Assembly: GCA_030220185.1 (NCBI GenBank)
Contig: JASPKZ010003415.1
Coordinates: 388,501-452,500 of the forward strand
Reading direction: 5' to 3'
DNA length: 64,000 nucleotides
From: Diploptera punctata
Lineage: Eukaryota > Arthropoda > Insecta > Blattodea > Blaberidae
The position numbers and the translations under genes are program-made. Below are positions 1-11,400 of this stretch, one piece after another. The notes beneath the pieces are model-generated. The model was given only the letters and a program-made list of their open reading frames with translations. It was not told where the DNA came from and made no database searches. Numbering within the stretch: position 1 is the first letter of the stretch; each line of letters begins with the position of its first letter.

Positions 1-102
1 CTCTCTTGCACTGAAACGAAGAGTCACATCCTATAGGTTCCTTAACAAAATCTGCTTCAATGAAGGTTAACTATCTGCTCCGAAAGTTTGTCGGTCTAAT
101 TT

Positions 103-104
103 AG

Positions 105-138
<34 letters not shown>
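103..138. repeat. (AT)n microsatellite
   Basis: Pure AT dinucleotide run. Similar runs lie beside many elements in this window. Confidence 0.95.
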
Positions 139-140
<2 letters not shown>

Positions 141-271
141 GTGTATGTAGTAATAATGGAGAAATATATATATATATATATATATATGAATGAATGAATG
201 AATGGATGAATGAATGTAGTCACTATGCCCCATGAAGGGCTAGGACCTCCTACAAGAGGGGGGGCTCAATT

Positions 272-304
<33 letters not shown>

Positions 305-440
305 GTGTATGTAGTAATAATGGAGAAATATATATATATATATATATATATGAATGAATGAATGAATGAATGGATGAATGAATGTAGTCACTATGTCCCA
401 TGAAGGGCTAGGACCTCCTACAAGAGGGGGGGCTCAATTT
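139..440 (-). repeat. Two direct copies of a LINE 3' tail
   Basis: Two near-identical blocks, 139-272 and 303-440, offset by 164 bp. Each holds a GAATG-type tetranucleotide run and a GC-rich stretch (ATGAAGGGCTAGGACCTCC). Read on the minus strand this stretch recurs, diverged, at 24,140-24,190 after another LINE B end. So these are 3' tails of LINE family B, and the left block is an extra copy of the tail of the element at 303-3790. Confidence 0.7.
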
Positions 441-564
441 TAAGGTTTTAAGTGGTTCACGTGGTGAGCTAATTCACGTGAACATTATGTTCATAGAGTC
501 TTTCACTTGTGCACTTCACTGTAGTTTATTAAGAATTTTAGTCCATTTTTAGATTGTTCGCTAG

Positions 565-1960
565 TTATTTCCACTTGTTCCTGTTGCGGGCTGTGGTTGA
601 CCAGTGTCCTCCCAACATCAGTTTGAACGTGTCTGCCCATCTTCTTCTTGGTCGACCTCGTGTTCGTCTTCCAATGTAGGGGTCCCACATGGTGGTTTCC
701 CGCACCCATCTGCCTTGTTGTTGTCTTGTTACATGACCGCCCCATGTCCATTTTCTTAGGAGGGCTTTATGAGTGATGTTCTTTGAAGTTGTAATTTTCT
801 GTAGCGCCATGTTGGAAATCTCATCCCGGAGTGAGACACCCACTATCTTCCTCTCCATCTTCCTTTGGCAGATTTCAATGCTCCTCCTTTGCCACTCTGA
901 TAGGACCCAGGTTGGGCAGCCATATGTTAAGACGGGAATACGCATGCGTTGAGGGCTTCTAATCTTATTCTGCGGTTTAGGAACTTGTCTATAAGTATGA
1001 ATTTCAAAATGCTTTCCAAGATTGTGTGATCCTCCTTTGTACTTCTTTCTGTAATCCTTGGTGTAAATGTAGTCATCCACATATTCTATGTCTTTTGCAT
1101 GTATCGTGATTGGTGTTGGCTTCCTGTTCGTCATTACTTTTGTTTTGTTGTAGTTTATTTCAAGCCCGACCTGATTGCTCCGGTCGTTCAGTTCTGTTAG
1201 CATTTCTTGCAATTTCTTTGGAGACCCGGCGAATAGTGCGACATCATCCGAAAATCGTAGGTTGGTTAGCCTTCTGCCATTTATTATGATGTCATATTTA
1301 TTGTCCCATTTAAGCTTCTTGAATACTTCCTCTAGCACGCATGCGAACAATTTTGGTGAAATTGGGTCGCCTTGTTTAACTCCTCTGCCTAGTCGGAAGA
1401 TCTCTCCCTCTCGTTCCGTCTTCACTTTTGCTTTGCTCTGGGAATACAAATTGCCTAGAATTTTGATATACTTTGATTCTATTCCTTGTTTGTCTAGAGC
1501 TTGCAGTACACTTGAATGCTCGACAGAGTCAAACGCCTTGGTGTAATCGAAAAAAGCTATGTACAGTGACAGGTTAAATTCATTGAACTTCTCTATGATC
1601 TGATTTACTGCCTGGAGGTGGTCTGCTGTACTGAAACCTGATCTGAAGTCTGCTTATTCGTTGGGCTGGTTTTCGTCCAGATATTTTGTGAGCCTTCTTC
1701 GAAAATAATCTGTATAAGTTGGACATGAGGTTTATAGGCCTATAGTTGTTTAATTCATCTTTGGGCCCTTTTTTATGCAGCAGTACGATTGTGCTTGTTG
1801 TCCATTGTTCAGGTATGCTTTCTTCCTCTATAATTTTGTTAAATAATGTGGTGATAGGACTCGTTCCATATTCCGTCCTCTCCTGGGGTTCTTCTGTACT
1901 TTAGCTCTTTGATCGCTGTTCTAACCTCGCTTTGGAGTATGGGCGGAATCGTGTTGGTAT
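565..1960 (-). pseudogene. LINE B reverse transcriptase and C-terminal region
   Basis: The open part (1449-565, 294 codons) starts inside RT. It shows GVKQGDPISPKLF (RT motif 4 region) and FSDDVALF, the catalytic motif with serine in place of the usual alanine of FADD. Then come INYNKTKVM, LTYGC and a tail with KWTWGGHV and RTRGRPRRRW, typical of LINE C-termini. Upstream, 1960-1450 still encodes EQWTTSTIVLLHKKGP and NNYRPINLMSN, but frameshifts and stops separate it from the rest. It would copy LINE RNA at a nicked target. It is disabled here. Confidence 0.88.
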
Positions 1961-2208
1961 CATCTTGTGTTTTCTCCGATAGAGTGCTTGGTGGAATTCT
2001 GCTTGTGCATAGATGTTTGTAGTAGTTTGTTGCTTCTGCTATGATATCTGGTCTTGCTTACGTGCGATCTCCGGAGTTTTTCTTGGTTCCCAGCATCCAC
2101 TGTTTACCCCTTGTTACGCTTCGTCCCCCTTTCCTGGTCGATTTAGTGCTTTCGCGGATTTGCTTTGCGGTGTTCGCGGATGTCCGATCGTATCGTTCTT
2201 TTTGTAAG

Positions 2209-2400
2209 TTAGTCTATTTCCCTGCATTTTGCTAGCTCCTCTGAGGAGTGCAAACCTCTTTGTTGAAGTCTCTCTCTCTTGTTTATGAGTGCGATTGTTG
2301 TTTCTTGTAGTTTGTGTTTAGACGGTTTTGTGTTTTTATTTCTGGTCGCTTTGTTGCTAGCAAGAAGTATGCCTTGTTCTATGGCCTTGTACAATTCCAT
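2209..2400 (-). pseudogene. LINE B linker between endonuclease and RT
   Basis: A 63-codon open stretch, lysine- and arginine-rich with a helical look, lying where the endonuclease-RT linker belongs. It has no motif of its own. Assignment rests on position and strand. Confidence 0.5.
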
Positions 2401-2440
2401 GGTGTCCTATTCTGAATTAATTGGTTTCTTTAGCATTTGT

Positions 2441-3330
2441 TCATGTAGTTGCGTGAGGAACGTTTCTTTGTCCAATGCTTCTATCGGCGGTCTCGCCAGG
2501 TTTAGACTGGTAGGGATTTCCTCTGGGTGTTTTCAGCACTGCTCTGACCATCCTGTGGTCGGTGTCGAATTTTAGCTTCTGCACCACGTTTATGTCTTTA
2601 ATTACTCTCAGGGTGTTACCTAGGATGAAGTCTATTTCGTTTAATGTTCTTCCGTCTGGGGATCGCCATGTCCATCTTTTCTGTGGCTGTTTCTTGAAGT
2701 AAGTATTTAATACCTTCAGTTCTTGTGCTTGCGCAAATTGTATTAGCCTGGTTCCTCTGTTATTCCTCGTATCGTATCCGTGTGCACCTATTGTTTCTTC
2801 TTCTCCAGTGTCTCTCCAGCAAATTTTACTATTAAAGTCGCCCACCAGAATGATTATTGGTGATCTGTACTTATCTACTGTGGTCTCTAGTAGATCATAA
2901 AAATCTTCTGTCTCTTTATCGCTGTTGGCTGATGTTGGGGCGTAGGCTTGTATAATCGTAATTTTATGTCTTTTTCCTTGATAACCAACGTTGCAATTCT
3001 TTATGACACTCCCACTATGTCGTGTGTTAGGTGCTTTGCTTGTTTTCTTATTATAAATCCCACTCCCTTTTGGCCCGGTGTTGTTCCCAGGTGGTACCAT
3101 ATGTCTCCATTTGTCCTCTTTATTATGTCTTCTCCCGATTTTCTTACTTCTCTCAGACCTAGTACATCAAATTTGATTTCCTGGAGTGCATGTTCGAGTT
3201 CTATCTCTCTTTGATATGTACCAAGTGTTCTAGTGTTTAAGGTAGCAATAGTTATTTCGTGGTTTCTTGGTACTAGCGGATGTTGTGTGACGGCGTGATT
3301 GTTTAACTCCCTATTTAGTCCTGTGTCCAT
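2441..3330 (-). pseudogene. LINE B AP-type endonuclease
   Basis: Two overlapping frames make one endonuclease. The upstream frame (3330-3001) has ITIATLNTRTLG, the expected N-terminal motif, then LREVRKS at the place of the catalytic glutamate, and GVGFIIRK. The downstream frame (3100-2441) has IIQAYAPTS, VGDFNSKI, EIDFIL and DTDHRMV, the last being the position of the catalytic D-H pair. A frameshift between about 3000 and 3100 separates them. In LINEs this domain nicks the target DNA. All key motifs survive, so decay is modest. Confidence 0.9.
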
Positions 3331-3395
3331 ACTGTTGATTGTTGTGGTTTGTGTGTCCTTGGGTCTGTGGGTACGTTCGGGTGTTGTTGGTGCCT

Positions 3396-3780
3396 TTATG
3401 GGTGTGTTGTTTGAGGCATCGCATTCCAGTTAATCCACTGGTCATTTATCATGATCTTTTGACACCCGACTTTTGCAATATTGCCTTTTTCCCTCTCTTC
3501 TTTTGCTTTCTTCCGTAGTTGGCTCTGTATTTGTCTTTCCTGGTACGTCATATCAACGTCAATGTAGGTTTCCTCTCCGGCTAGTTCGTGTTTGTTCCTC
3601 ATTATGCTTATTTTGTCTTCCATGCAGGCGAGCTCGACCCTGACAAGACCCCTGCCCAGGAAATCCTTGCGTAGGTATGTGAGTTGGGTGTGTGGTTTTT
3701 GAAACTCGACTTTAGCTAGAATACCCTTTACTTTATGGGACAGTTCTTCGATGTTTTCTGGTTCTAGGGCTTTGTTTTTT
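3396..3780 (-). pseudogene. LINE B ORF1-like N-terminal region
   Basis: Open on the minus strand from about 3780 to the stop at 3396. A methionine lies at 3623, but the frame is open upstream of it. The protein has LRKDFLGRGLVRVEL, then a charged K/E/R-rich helix and a tryptophan-containing end. I recall a similar region ahead of the endonuclease in related arthropod LINEs, where it may bind RNA; that is memory, not a search. A stop codon now splits it from the endonuclease. Confidence 0.55.
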
Positions 3781-3818
3781 ATTATTATATAAGCAAATTA
3801 AATGTTTGTATTAGATTT

Positions 3819-3889
3819 ATCCTGTAATGTAAGTGGTAGCACACTGGGATATCAATCCAGAGTCCGGATTCAAATCTCGTCCAGACATT
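3819..3889 (+). repeat. tRNA-like head of a dispersed repeat (family T), degraded
   Basis: AAGTGGTAGCACACTGG resembles a tRNA D-arm and A box; GGATTCAAATC is a B box. The acceptor ends no longer pair well. The body downstream (to about 4110) shares AAGCTTGCATTGCTCAATG and GCGTCACTGCTATAAAGT with the copies at 28.3-28.95 kb. Confidence 0.65.
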
Positions 3890-4177
3890 TATTTTTCTTG
3901 TATCATATTAAGCTTGCATTGCTCAATGTCAAGAATTTAATTATAACAACGAAAAAGCGTCACTGCTATAAAGTAAAAATTTATCTTTAATTGCTTACTT
4001 GTGATAGGAGCTACTAGGTGACAGTGGAGACCGAGTTCCCGCCACATCTCGTAATAATGGAGAAGATATATATAGTAGCAGTAGTACTACTACTACTTAT
4101 TACATAAAGATATATATATATATATATATATGCATGTATGTATGTATATATATATGTACACATGTTTATACTATATT

Positions 4178-4248
4178 TGCCTGGTAGCGTAAGTGGTAGC
4201 GCACTGGTATATGAATCCAGAGGTCCGGGTTCAAATCCTGTCCAGGCA
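4178..4248 (+). repeat. tRNA-like head of repeat family T
   Basis: 71 bases with a perfect 7-bp acceptor (TGCCTGG with CCAGGCA), a 4-bp D stem (GCGT with GCGC), a CTGG/CCAG anticodon stem and a GGTTCAAATCC B box. It folds as a cloverleaf, but it sits in a dispersed repeat, so a repeat head is likelier than a working tRNA gene. Confidence 0.65.
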
Positions 4249-4264
4249 TTTATTTTTCTTATCA

Positions 4265-4620
4265 TGTCATATAAATATATCGCCTCTCACTGCTAGAGTA
4301 CCGAGATCGAGTCTCGGACACTCCATGTGGTTCGTGGTGGACAAAACGGAGCTTGGGCATGTTTTTATCAGGGGTTTTCTCCCTTTTTCCCTGTCACAAA
4401 TTCATTTCACCACCATTTCTTAATACTCATCTCATTCATTTCGTTTTATTTGATTCAACCGCCCCTGTAACAGTGCGTCAGGATTGGTCGACCGGCACCC
4501 TTATCGTCCACAGACTTATAAAATATAGAGGCCTCATCTCATCCCTCGATCCGACCCTGAGTTGGACACGAGTTGTGGAGACATGGGCATTTCCCTAGCA
4601 GGAGTTTATTGACAAAGCTA
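4265..4620 (+). mobile_element. SINE family B
   Basis: A GAGATCGAGTCTCGG B-box-like segment, then GTGGACAAAACGGAGCTTGG, a pyrimidine-rich part and a 3' end with GATCCGACCCTGAGTTGGAC. The same modules occur reversed at 20,586-20,830. Confidence 0.75.
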
Positions 4621-4870
4621 ATTTATTTACGCTTATTTCCCTACATATTGTCGTAAGTGACATATGATCAGCACATCCCGTCAGTAAGACGTCTATTAGG
4701 CAACTATGGCAGCCGTGGGTCTCTAGTCTGAAAATGTTCTGAGTAAAGAGGCCTCTAAGCAAAATTTACCGACCTCACCATCCTAATAACTCCTTAGTTG
4801 TCTGCTAGATGTCTCATTGGGTCGGTATGTTGACAGCATACTATTCACGACAGGTGTGGGCAAAAATACA
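4605..4870. repeat. Two SINE family C tail pieces, head to head
   Basis: 4605-4690 reads on the minus strand as the C tail (GGGAAATAAGCG-like). 4700-4870 reads on the plus strand as the C body (GGCCTCTAAGCAAAATTTACCGAC, CTAGATGTCTCATT). The two oppose each other. Confidence 0.6.
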
Positions 4871-4910
4871 GCGTTACTAAATTAATTCCAAACAAAAGAG
4901 AGGCTAAGGC

Positions 4911-5096
4911 TCAACAGTGGGCTCTTACACATAGTCGAGAGCTGAGAGGAGAGAGAAGGAGAGAGAGGAGAGAAGCAGAGAGAGAGGGAGAGAGAGGAGA
5001 GAGAGGAGAGACGAGGAGGAGAGAGAGACAGAGACAGAAGAGAGGAGACCAGAGAGACAGAGAGGACCGAGAGACAGAGAGACAGAGAGAGACCAG

Positions 5097-5136
<40 letters not shown>

Positions 5137-5310
5137 CAGAGAGACAGAGAGACAGAGAGACAGAGAGACAGAGAGACAGAGAGACAGAGAGACAGAGAGA
5201 CAGAGAGACAGAGAGACAGAGAGACAGAGAGACAGAGAGACAGAGAGACAGAGAGACAGAGAGACAGAGAGACAGAGAGACAGAGAGGCAGAGAGGCAGA
5301 GGCAACTGAG
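4911..5310. repeat. Purine minisatellite, 8-bp unit
   Basis: GA-rich tract. From about 5124 to 5290 it is a clean array of CAGAGAGA with roughly 20 units. Long leucine-serine reading frames on the minus strand are low-complexity products of the array, not genes. Confidence 0.97.
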
Positions 5311-5394
5311 TTAACACTTTGATGGGGAATTTTGCTCAGAGGCACAAATTTAGGCTTGATGTTCCTTTACGAGCCCAAAAGTCTTCAGAGTAAA

Positions 5395-6000
5395 TTTATT
5401 TTTGAACGATAGTGCGTTTTATCGTACTTACAGCAATGGCGACCACATGATCGAAAGTTCAACTTCCTACATTTCGGGGTTGCCAACCTAAATAACTGTA
5501 TTGTAATATTACATATTACAAACCACGTGTGGGAAGTAAAACCACTGCCCTCTATGTATACTACGTACACTGTATATACAAAAATATATCCAAAAGATGT
5601 TAATATACATTATACGAAACAAATCACTGCATTTGAATTGAATTGAACTTTATTAGAAACAATATAAAACAATAAATACGTACTTGCTACCATTTTATTA
5701 CTGATAGGTATCATGGCCTCCTGTAGTTTCAACTAATAAACATTGCCCACACTGTTAACGATAGTCAGTAGTTTATAATGAACGCAAATATTTCAAACAA
5801 ATTTGTTAATATTTTACAATTATTTATATTTTGAAAACACCATCGCGCAAAAGTAATGTACAACGCACGTTTGTGAAGTGTTTCACAGAATCTCGGAAAT
5901 TAAAAACCTCGCTATCGTTCGGTTTTTAAACATTTCCCTTGCTTCTGTAAAAACTACTTCCGAACTTCGCATCATACGAGTAATACACTATTACCTACCA
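5395..6000 (-). repeat. Dispersed repeat, copy 1 of 2
   Basis: About 600 bp that recur in reverse orientation at 31,245-31,870. Shared landmarks include CGTACTTACAGCAATGGCGA, TTTCAACTAATAAACATTG, ACCATCGCGCAAAA and CAGAATCTCGGAAATTAAAA. No coding potential and no clear terminal repeats seen. Confidence 0.85.
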
Positions 6001-6596
6001 TACTTATTTAATTAACTTATTCGTAAAATGTATCTATCTTCCTAAGTTTAACTCCTCCCTTTGCAGATACTTTTACGTTTCTCAAGTCAACCGGGTCTTA
6101 CAGGGACACGACGTGTTGGAAGAGGATATTTAACTCAAGATCGCATATTTACCTTTTTGACCTCACAAGGATATGAGTGATCAGTTGAATGCCAGGACCA
6201 CTCCGAGACAACACAACAATTTAAGATAAGACACACACACACACAGTTATATATTCATACTAAACATACCTATTATAATATTGATCGTTATTGTGATACC
6301 TGAAATATCCGTGGACCACTTGTGCTTCAAAATTTAAATATGAGGAAATCCCCGAAAATTTCACAAAGAAAACATCCCGACCGGGGACACAAATCGAGCC
6401 CACTTGGTAAGAAGAAATGTCAATAGAGGTGGATATTAATTTAATTTGTAAAATTAAATCAATTAATTCATAATTTATACAACCACCAACGGATAAAAAT
6501 TTCTGTTTATTTTAAAACTAAATAACTCACTGGCATTTTTAAACCCGAAGATTTATGACAGCGCAGACTTGACGTATCCATAAATCCACTCTTAAT
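6001..6596. other. AT-rich DNA with one SINE relic
   Basis: Only 6335-6430 is recognisable: a minus-strand relic of the SINE A head (CATCCCGACCGGGGACACAA). A short (AC)n run lies at 6230-6245. I see nothing else. Confidence 0.5.
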
Positions 6597-8690
6597 CATC
6601 TAACTCAGTGGCTCTAATGAACCCGTAGGTTTTTAGCCGCGTAGATATAAGCTCTCCATACATCCCTATCCTGAATTAAAGTTTTCCAATTATCCTGTGT
6701 ATAACACTGGTCACCATGATTTTTGTCTCATGAGTACCAATAGTTGTACTTAATGCAGTTTTTAATCATGTTTTCAAATATGTATTCAGAATTTCTCCAT
6801 CATCCACAGACTTTTTTTTAAAATTTCAATTTCAATTAATGGATTTAAATAATTATTTTAATAAAGGTTTTTTCGTCCATTTGTCCATTATAAAATAAAA
6901 CCAAATGAGCTAACTCAAATGGTTCCAGCTATGGAAAAGAGATATCAAGGCAAATGGAATCATAATATGCTGGTCGATTATTGTTGGACCATCAAGAAGC
7001 GAACTATAGCAGAAAATCGTCATTTCTTACTTTCTAGATGAGTCCGAATGTTCGAATATTGTGTAGTTACGAATGTAGAAAATATTAAAGTGTTTGAAAT
7101 TATAAATGCCTGTCTCTCGGAAACCTTGCATGACGGAGAAACACCGATATCATTTTTCAATTCAGGAGAAAAAACTGTCAGAATCACATATTTTTCTTTC
7201 CGAGATAAAAAAAAAGTTTATTTTTTGTTGCTCAGTGTAATCTACCTCCCTCAAATAATGGTTAATGTTATTGTCCCACCTCATTCTTGGTCTACCAACT
7301 GGGCGTTTGCCCTCTGGTTTTTCTACAAGGAACTTCCATGCACCTCTTTCATTCCCCATTCGTGCAACATGTCCTGCCCATCGCAGTCTACAAGACCTAA
7401 CTGTTCTCATTATATCTGGCTTCCTATAAAGACCATGAAACTCACTGTTGTGAATTGTTCTCGATTCACCTGTCTGTTCATCTTTCTTTGGTCCAAAAAT
7501 TTTCGTAAGAACTTTATTCTCAAATACTCGTAATCTCCTTTCTTCCATTAAAGTACGAGTTCATGTTTCGTATCTATATAATATAACTGGGGGCATAACA
7601 GTTTTATATATTTTCAATTTAAAGTTTTTTGAAAGGAGTTAGGACGACAAGTATCTGTAATGCATAACATAATATGCACTTCCAGAATTGAGACTATGTT
7701 TAATTTCCCTGTGTCATCTCATTTCTATTTGTCAATTATTGTTCCTAGGTATTTTAATTCAGCCACTTCTTCAAAATTTCCCTCATTTGTCATTAGCTGT
7801 CCATTTCCATTATACAATGTATTTCTATGTGTGATAATGTATTCAGTTTTGTTGATGTTTACTTCCAGTCCCAACTTCTTAGTATTACTCAATAGTTCAA
7901 TAGTGTGTGCGTGTTGGCCCTTAGTTTCTCCTAGTTATCTCCTAAAAATACTTCATCATCACCATACACTAACAACTTATTAATCATTGAGTTGTAGGCT
8001 TTTCTTCATCCCCTAAAGATTTGATGGCTTGCTCTAGTACAAAAATGAATAGTAGAGGAGATATTACATTTTCCTTGCTTTAACCCATTGTGGATTTCAA
8101 AAGAATCCGAAAACTGTTTGTCTACATGTGCCCTACTCATTGTGCCATTTAGACATATTCGTATAAGTCTAACTAACTTTTTAGGAATTCCGAACTTCGT
8201 AGTGATACAACATAACTTTTCTCTCTTAATCGAATCGTACGCCTTTTTGAAGTCTACATATAATTGCAGTAGAGTTTCATTATATTCCCATTTATTTTGT
8301 AGAATCTGCCTTATACTAAAACTCTGATCTGTTGTAGACCTTTTTCTTCTAAAACCACATTGGTAGTCACCCAGAATGTCTTCAATATAAAGAGTAAGTC
8401 TACTTACTAATATATTTGTTAGAATTTTGTACGAACTTGAAAGTAATGAGATGCCCCTGTAGTTGTTGTAATCAGCTTTATCCCCTTTCTTATAGATTGG
8501 TACGAGAATCGATTCTTTGCATTCATTTGGTAGAACTTATTTTTCCAAAATCATACTAAGCAACTTATCTTGTCCAACAATTTTTCTCCTCCCGATTTTA
8601 TTAGTCAGTTCTACTGGAGTCCAATCGCAATCTGATTCTTTACACATCTTCAATTTTTCTATCTTCATTTCAACCTCTAATTCACTGATC
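6597..8690 (-). pseudogene. LINE family A, RT to 3' end, decayed
   Basis: Minus-strand homologue of 28,966-30,768. From 8690 downward it encodes IVPIYKKGDKADYNNYRGIS, CGFRRKRSTTDQ, YVDFKKAYDSIKREK, NGLKQG, VYGDDEVFLGD (the YADD box damaged to YGDD) and KYLGTII. Then comes the C-terminal region (7548 downward) with RRLRVFENKVL, RLRWAGHVARMG and GRPRMRWDNNI. Many stops and frameshifts. A TIR element splits it at 6705-7237, and the 3' end resumes at 6597-6704. Confidence 0.88.
6705..7237 (+). mobile_element. Small TIR element (family M), copy 1
   Basis: 533 bp with ends CACTGG and CTCAGTG, flanked by TAA on both sides (6702-6704, 7238-7240). It interrupts LINE A. Other LINE A copies read CTGTATAATCTAC across this point, so the duplicated target is TAA. 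Subterminal TTTTTGTCTCA occurs near both ends, inverted. No transposase. Copies 2 and 3 are at 43,749 and 46,239. Confidence 0.85.
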
Positions 8691-8919
8691 TGTGGTTAGC
8701 ACACTTACCAGTATTAATTAATTAAGCTTCCTCAGAAAATCAGCTACAAAAATCAAGTTATTAAATTATGCAAACTAATAAATGATTATAATTTTAAGAT
8801 TTTAACAAAAAAACAGAGTCCATGGCATTCAGCATAAAATGTCAAAAATTGTAATTTGAGCAAACATCATTGAATAAGTAACTTGTTTTAATTATCTGGG
8901 ATGCATGACATCGTACATG

Positions 8920-9440
8920 CAAAATTTGATTATGGAGAAAAAATTTGGGAAATTTCAACAGATATGTTGTTCAATAAGAAGATATTTGAGAAATAATACC
9001 ACAGGGGAAAATCAAATGAAATTTTACAAAACAGTAGCCGTTCCAACTATAAAATACGGGTCTTAGACTTGTCCTTTAGCGATCTCTGATAAACATAAAA
9101 TCGAGACAATATAAATGAGATTTCTGAGATCCGTTGCAGGTATATGCTTAAGAGATCAAATGAGAAGTCAAGATATCAGAGATGAATTACAAGGATATAG
9201 GCCTAATATAAACGAGAGAATATACAGAAATAGGCCTATATTTAATTGGTTTAAACATGTATAAAGAATGTCAAATAACAGTTTAAAAAAACAAATGCTT
9301 CATTATAAACCTCAAGGCCGAAGAAATTGTAGGAAGACCAAAACGACTTTGGAAGGATTATCTGTAGCATATTGAGTATCGGGGAGCGGAACCGGCCAAC
9401 AGGGCTCATACCTGCAAGGTAATGATGATTAATTAATTAA
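8920..9440 (+). pseudogene. LINE C-terminal relic
   Basis: Out-of-frame fragments of a LINE C-terminus: KYGS at the usual TYG(A/C)E position near 9055, FKH near 9255 and a GRRN-type basic patch near 9320. The 3' end GGAGCGGAACCGGCCAACAG is shared with 17,999-18,065. The window strand is the coding strand. Confidence 0.6.
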
Positions 9441-10149
9441 TTAATTAATTAACCTACATAATACAGTGTAATCTAATATAACCTACATAATCTAACGTAA
9501 ATAATCATGTTGTCAATTAGGTATAGCTTAAACATAAATAAACATGTTGGCAACCATGGCGCTAACACGAATGTTATCCAGTAACTATAGATAGGCCTAT
9601 TTAGTTAGTGATAAATGGTACGTTCCTGATTCGTAGGCTATCATCTATATTAGAATAAAGTTAAATTTAAGTAATACATTCATGACTTTACTACAACAAT
9701 ATCCCGTAATGAGGAAAACGTAAAAAAACGGTTGTACACATTGCGGTAAACTGTAATTCAGGCACGGATTGAATGAACAAGTTTTAGATAAACTCATAAA
9801 AAAACAATATGTATAACTAAACTCGAAAAAATCTGGAAAATAATAAATGGTTTTGGATGACACATATACAAGGAGAGAAGCCACAAACTTAGCTAGAACT
9901 CAGAAAAAAAACTAGTATGAAATAAAAATATAGCGTAATATTGCAGGATTGAAAACAAATTAAACAATGTAATAATCAATGACAAAGGACAACAGTTTCA
10001 ACCATTGAACTTGCAAATTAACATGTAAATGTTACAAAAAATCTATATAAGCAAAGCAAGAGAAGCCCTTTTTAATATTTCAAATAGGTACAAGGAAAAT
10101 CTACTTTCGCCAGACATATCATGGACATCGGTCACGACATATAAAAAAT
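9441..10149. other. No recognisable feature
   Basis: AT-rich, with a short TTAA-type run at 9429-9452. Small reading frames lack motifs. I see nothing in it. Confidence 0.4.
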
Positions 10150-11400
10150 GGAAATATCATCATCATCATCAACAACAACAAGGATTAAGCCCAACCGCCT
10201 GTTCCGATCTCATTGTGGGTCTAATTGGTCCTTCCATCTCTTCTTAACAATCTCCTCCCTTTTGGTTTATAATTATACATTCTTCTTGGTATGCGCTATT
10301 CATTCATTCGTAATACGTGCTGAAGGTAAGCATTTTGATAGTATTTTATTCTTTCACAGAGATTAAATATATTAAGTTCTGTTCTTATATCTTCGTTTTT
10401 CTTTTTATCGGTCCTTTGGTATCCTGCTATTGCTCTCAACATCTTCATTTCTGCAGCCTCTATTTGTTTACTATCTGCCTTTGTTAATGTCCAGGTTTCA
10501 CATCCATAGATAAGAAATGGAACCGGAAATACTTCGTAAAATTTTAAAATAGTTTATTTTCTAGTTTTATTCAATAAAGTACGTTTAATTGTGCCACATA
10601 AATAATTGAATCGTATTTTAGTGTGTTTATCTAAATTTCTGTCATTACCTAAATGGCATCCCAAATATTTAAAATACTGAACTTGGTCTATAATTACATT
10701 GTTTATCACTATTTTTGTTCTTATTTCACATTTTCCTTTCAGAGCTAATATTTTTGTTTTGGATGTAGATATTCTTAAATTGTATTTTAGAGAGATATTA
10801 TTTAGAGTATAAAGGAATTGTTGTAAAGCATTTTATGATGCTGTCATTGTTACTTGATCGTCTGCAAAAAGCAGAGTTGTAAATACACTATTAATTTGTC
10901 CTTGCCATTAATTTATGACATGGTCCAAGTATAAATTAAATAATACTGGTGACAACGGACATCCCGTGTCTTACTCCCTGGTTTATTTATATTTTTTTGT
11001 TTACTAATTTTATCTCCGCAGTCTATTTTAAAATTTGTTTCTATGTATAAACTCTGAATGGCTCTTATATGGTGTTGAGGAATTCCTTTCATTTCTAATA
11101 TGTCCCATAATTTATTTCTACTTACACTATCAAATGCTTTAGTATAATCAACAAAAGCTATACGTGGATACGTTAAATTCTTTTCTTTTTTCTATCAATT
11201 GGGCCTTTTTAAAAAACGCAATCTACAGTTGACCTACCCTTTCTAAGTCCATTTTGTCCTTCACGTAATATTGTTTCAGCTATTTTATTTATTCTATATG
11301 ATAAAATTTTTGCTTATACTCCGTATCTTATAAGCTGAATTTAATAAACTTATTCCTCTATAATTTGTACATTGGAAAATAATTTACCATAATTCACAAA
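10150..11400 (-). pseudogene. Heavily decayed LINE reverse transcriptase
   Basis: No reading frame survives, but the reverse complement at 10,880-10,850 encodes TLLFADDQVTM, the RT catalytic box. Near 11,160-11,100 it encodes IAFVDY, KAFDSVS and KLWDILE. A C-terminal piece matching a LINE end (WTLTKADSK-like, reverse of 10,500-10,460) follows. Clearly older than family A. Confidence 0.7.

Larger units (their letters stand above)
303..3790 (-). mobile_element. Non-LTR retrotransposon (LINE family B), nearly full length, decayed
   Basis: Read on the minus strand the order is an ORF1-like region (3780-3396), an AP-type endonuclease (3330-2441), a linker (about 2400-2209), reverse transcriptase (about 1960-1150), a C-terminal region (to 565) and a 3' tail ending in ATTC-type repeats. 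The order fits a LINE with an apurinic-type endonuclease upstream of RT. The frames are broken several times, so it is inactive. The clade is not certain; the overall look is RTE-like. A related 3' end lies at 23,838-24,215 on the other strand. Confidence 0.85.

Noticed and set aside
1175..1546. Plus-strand frame of 123 codons
   Set aside because: Antisense of the LINE B reverse transcriptase.
4911..5345. Long leucine-serine reading frames
   Set aside because: Produced by the 8-bp CAGAGAGA array; no other protein feature.
7048..7533. Plus-strand frame of 161 codons
   Set aside because: Runs from the family M element into the antisense of LINE A; no motif.
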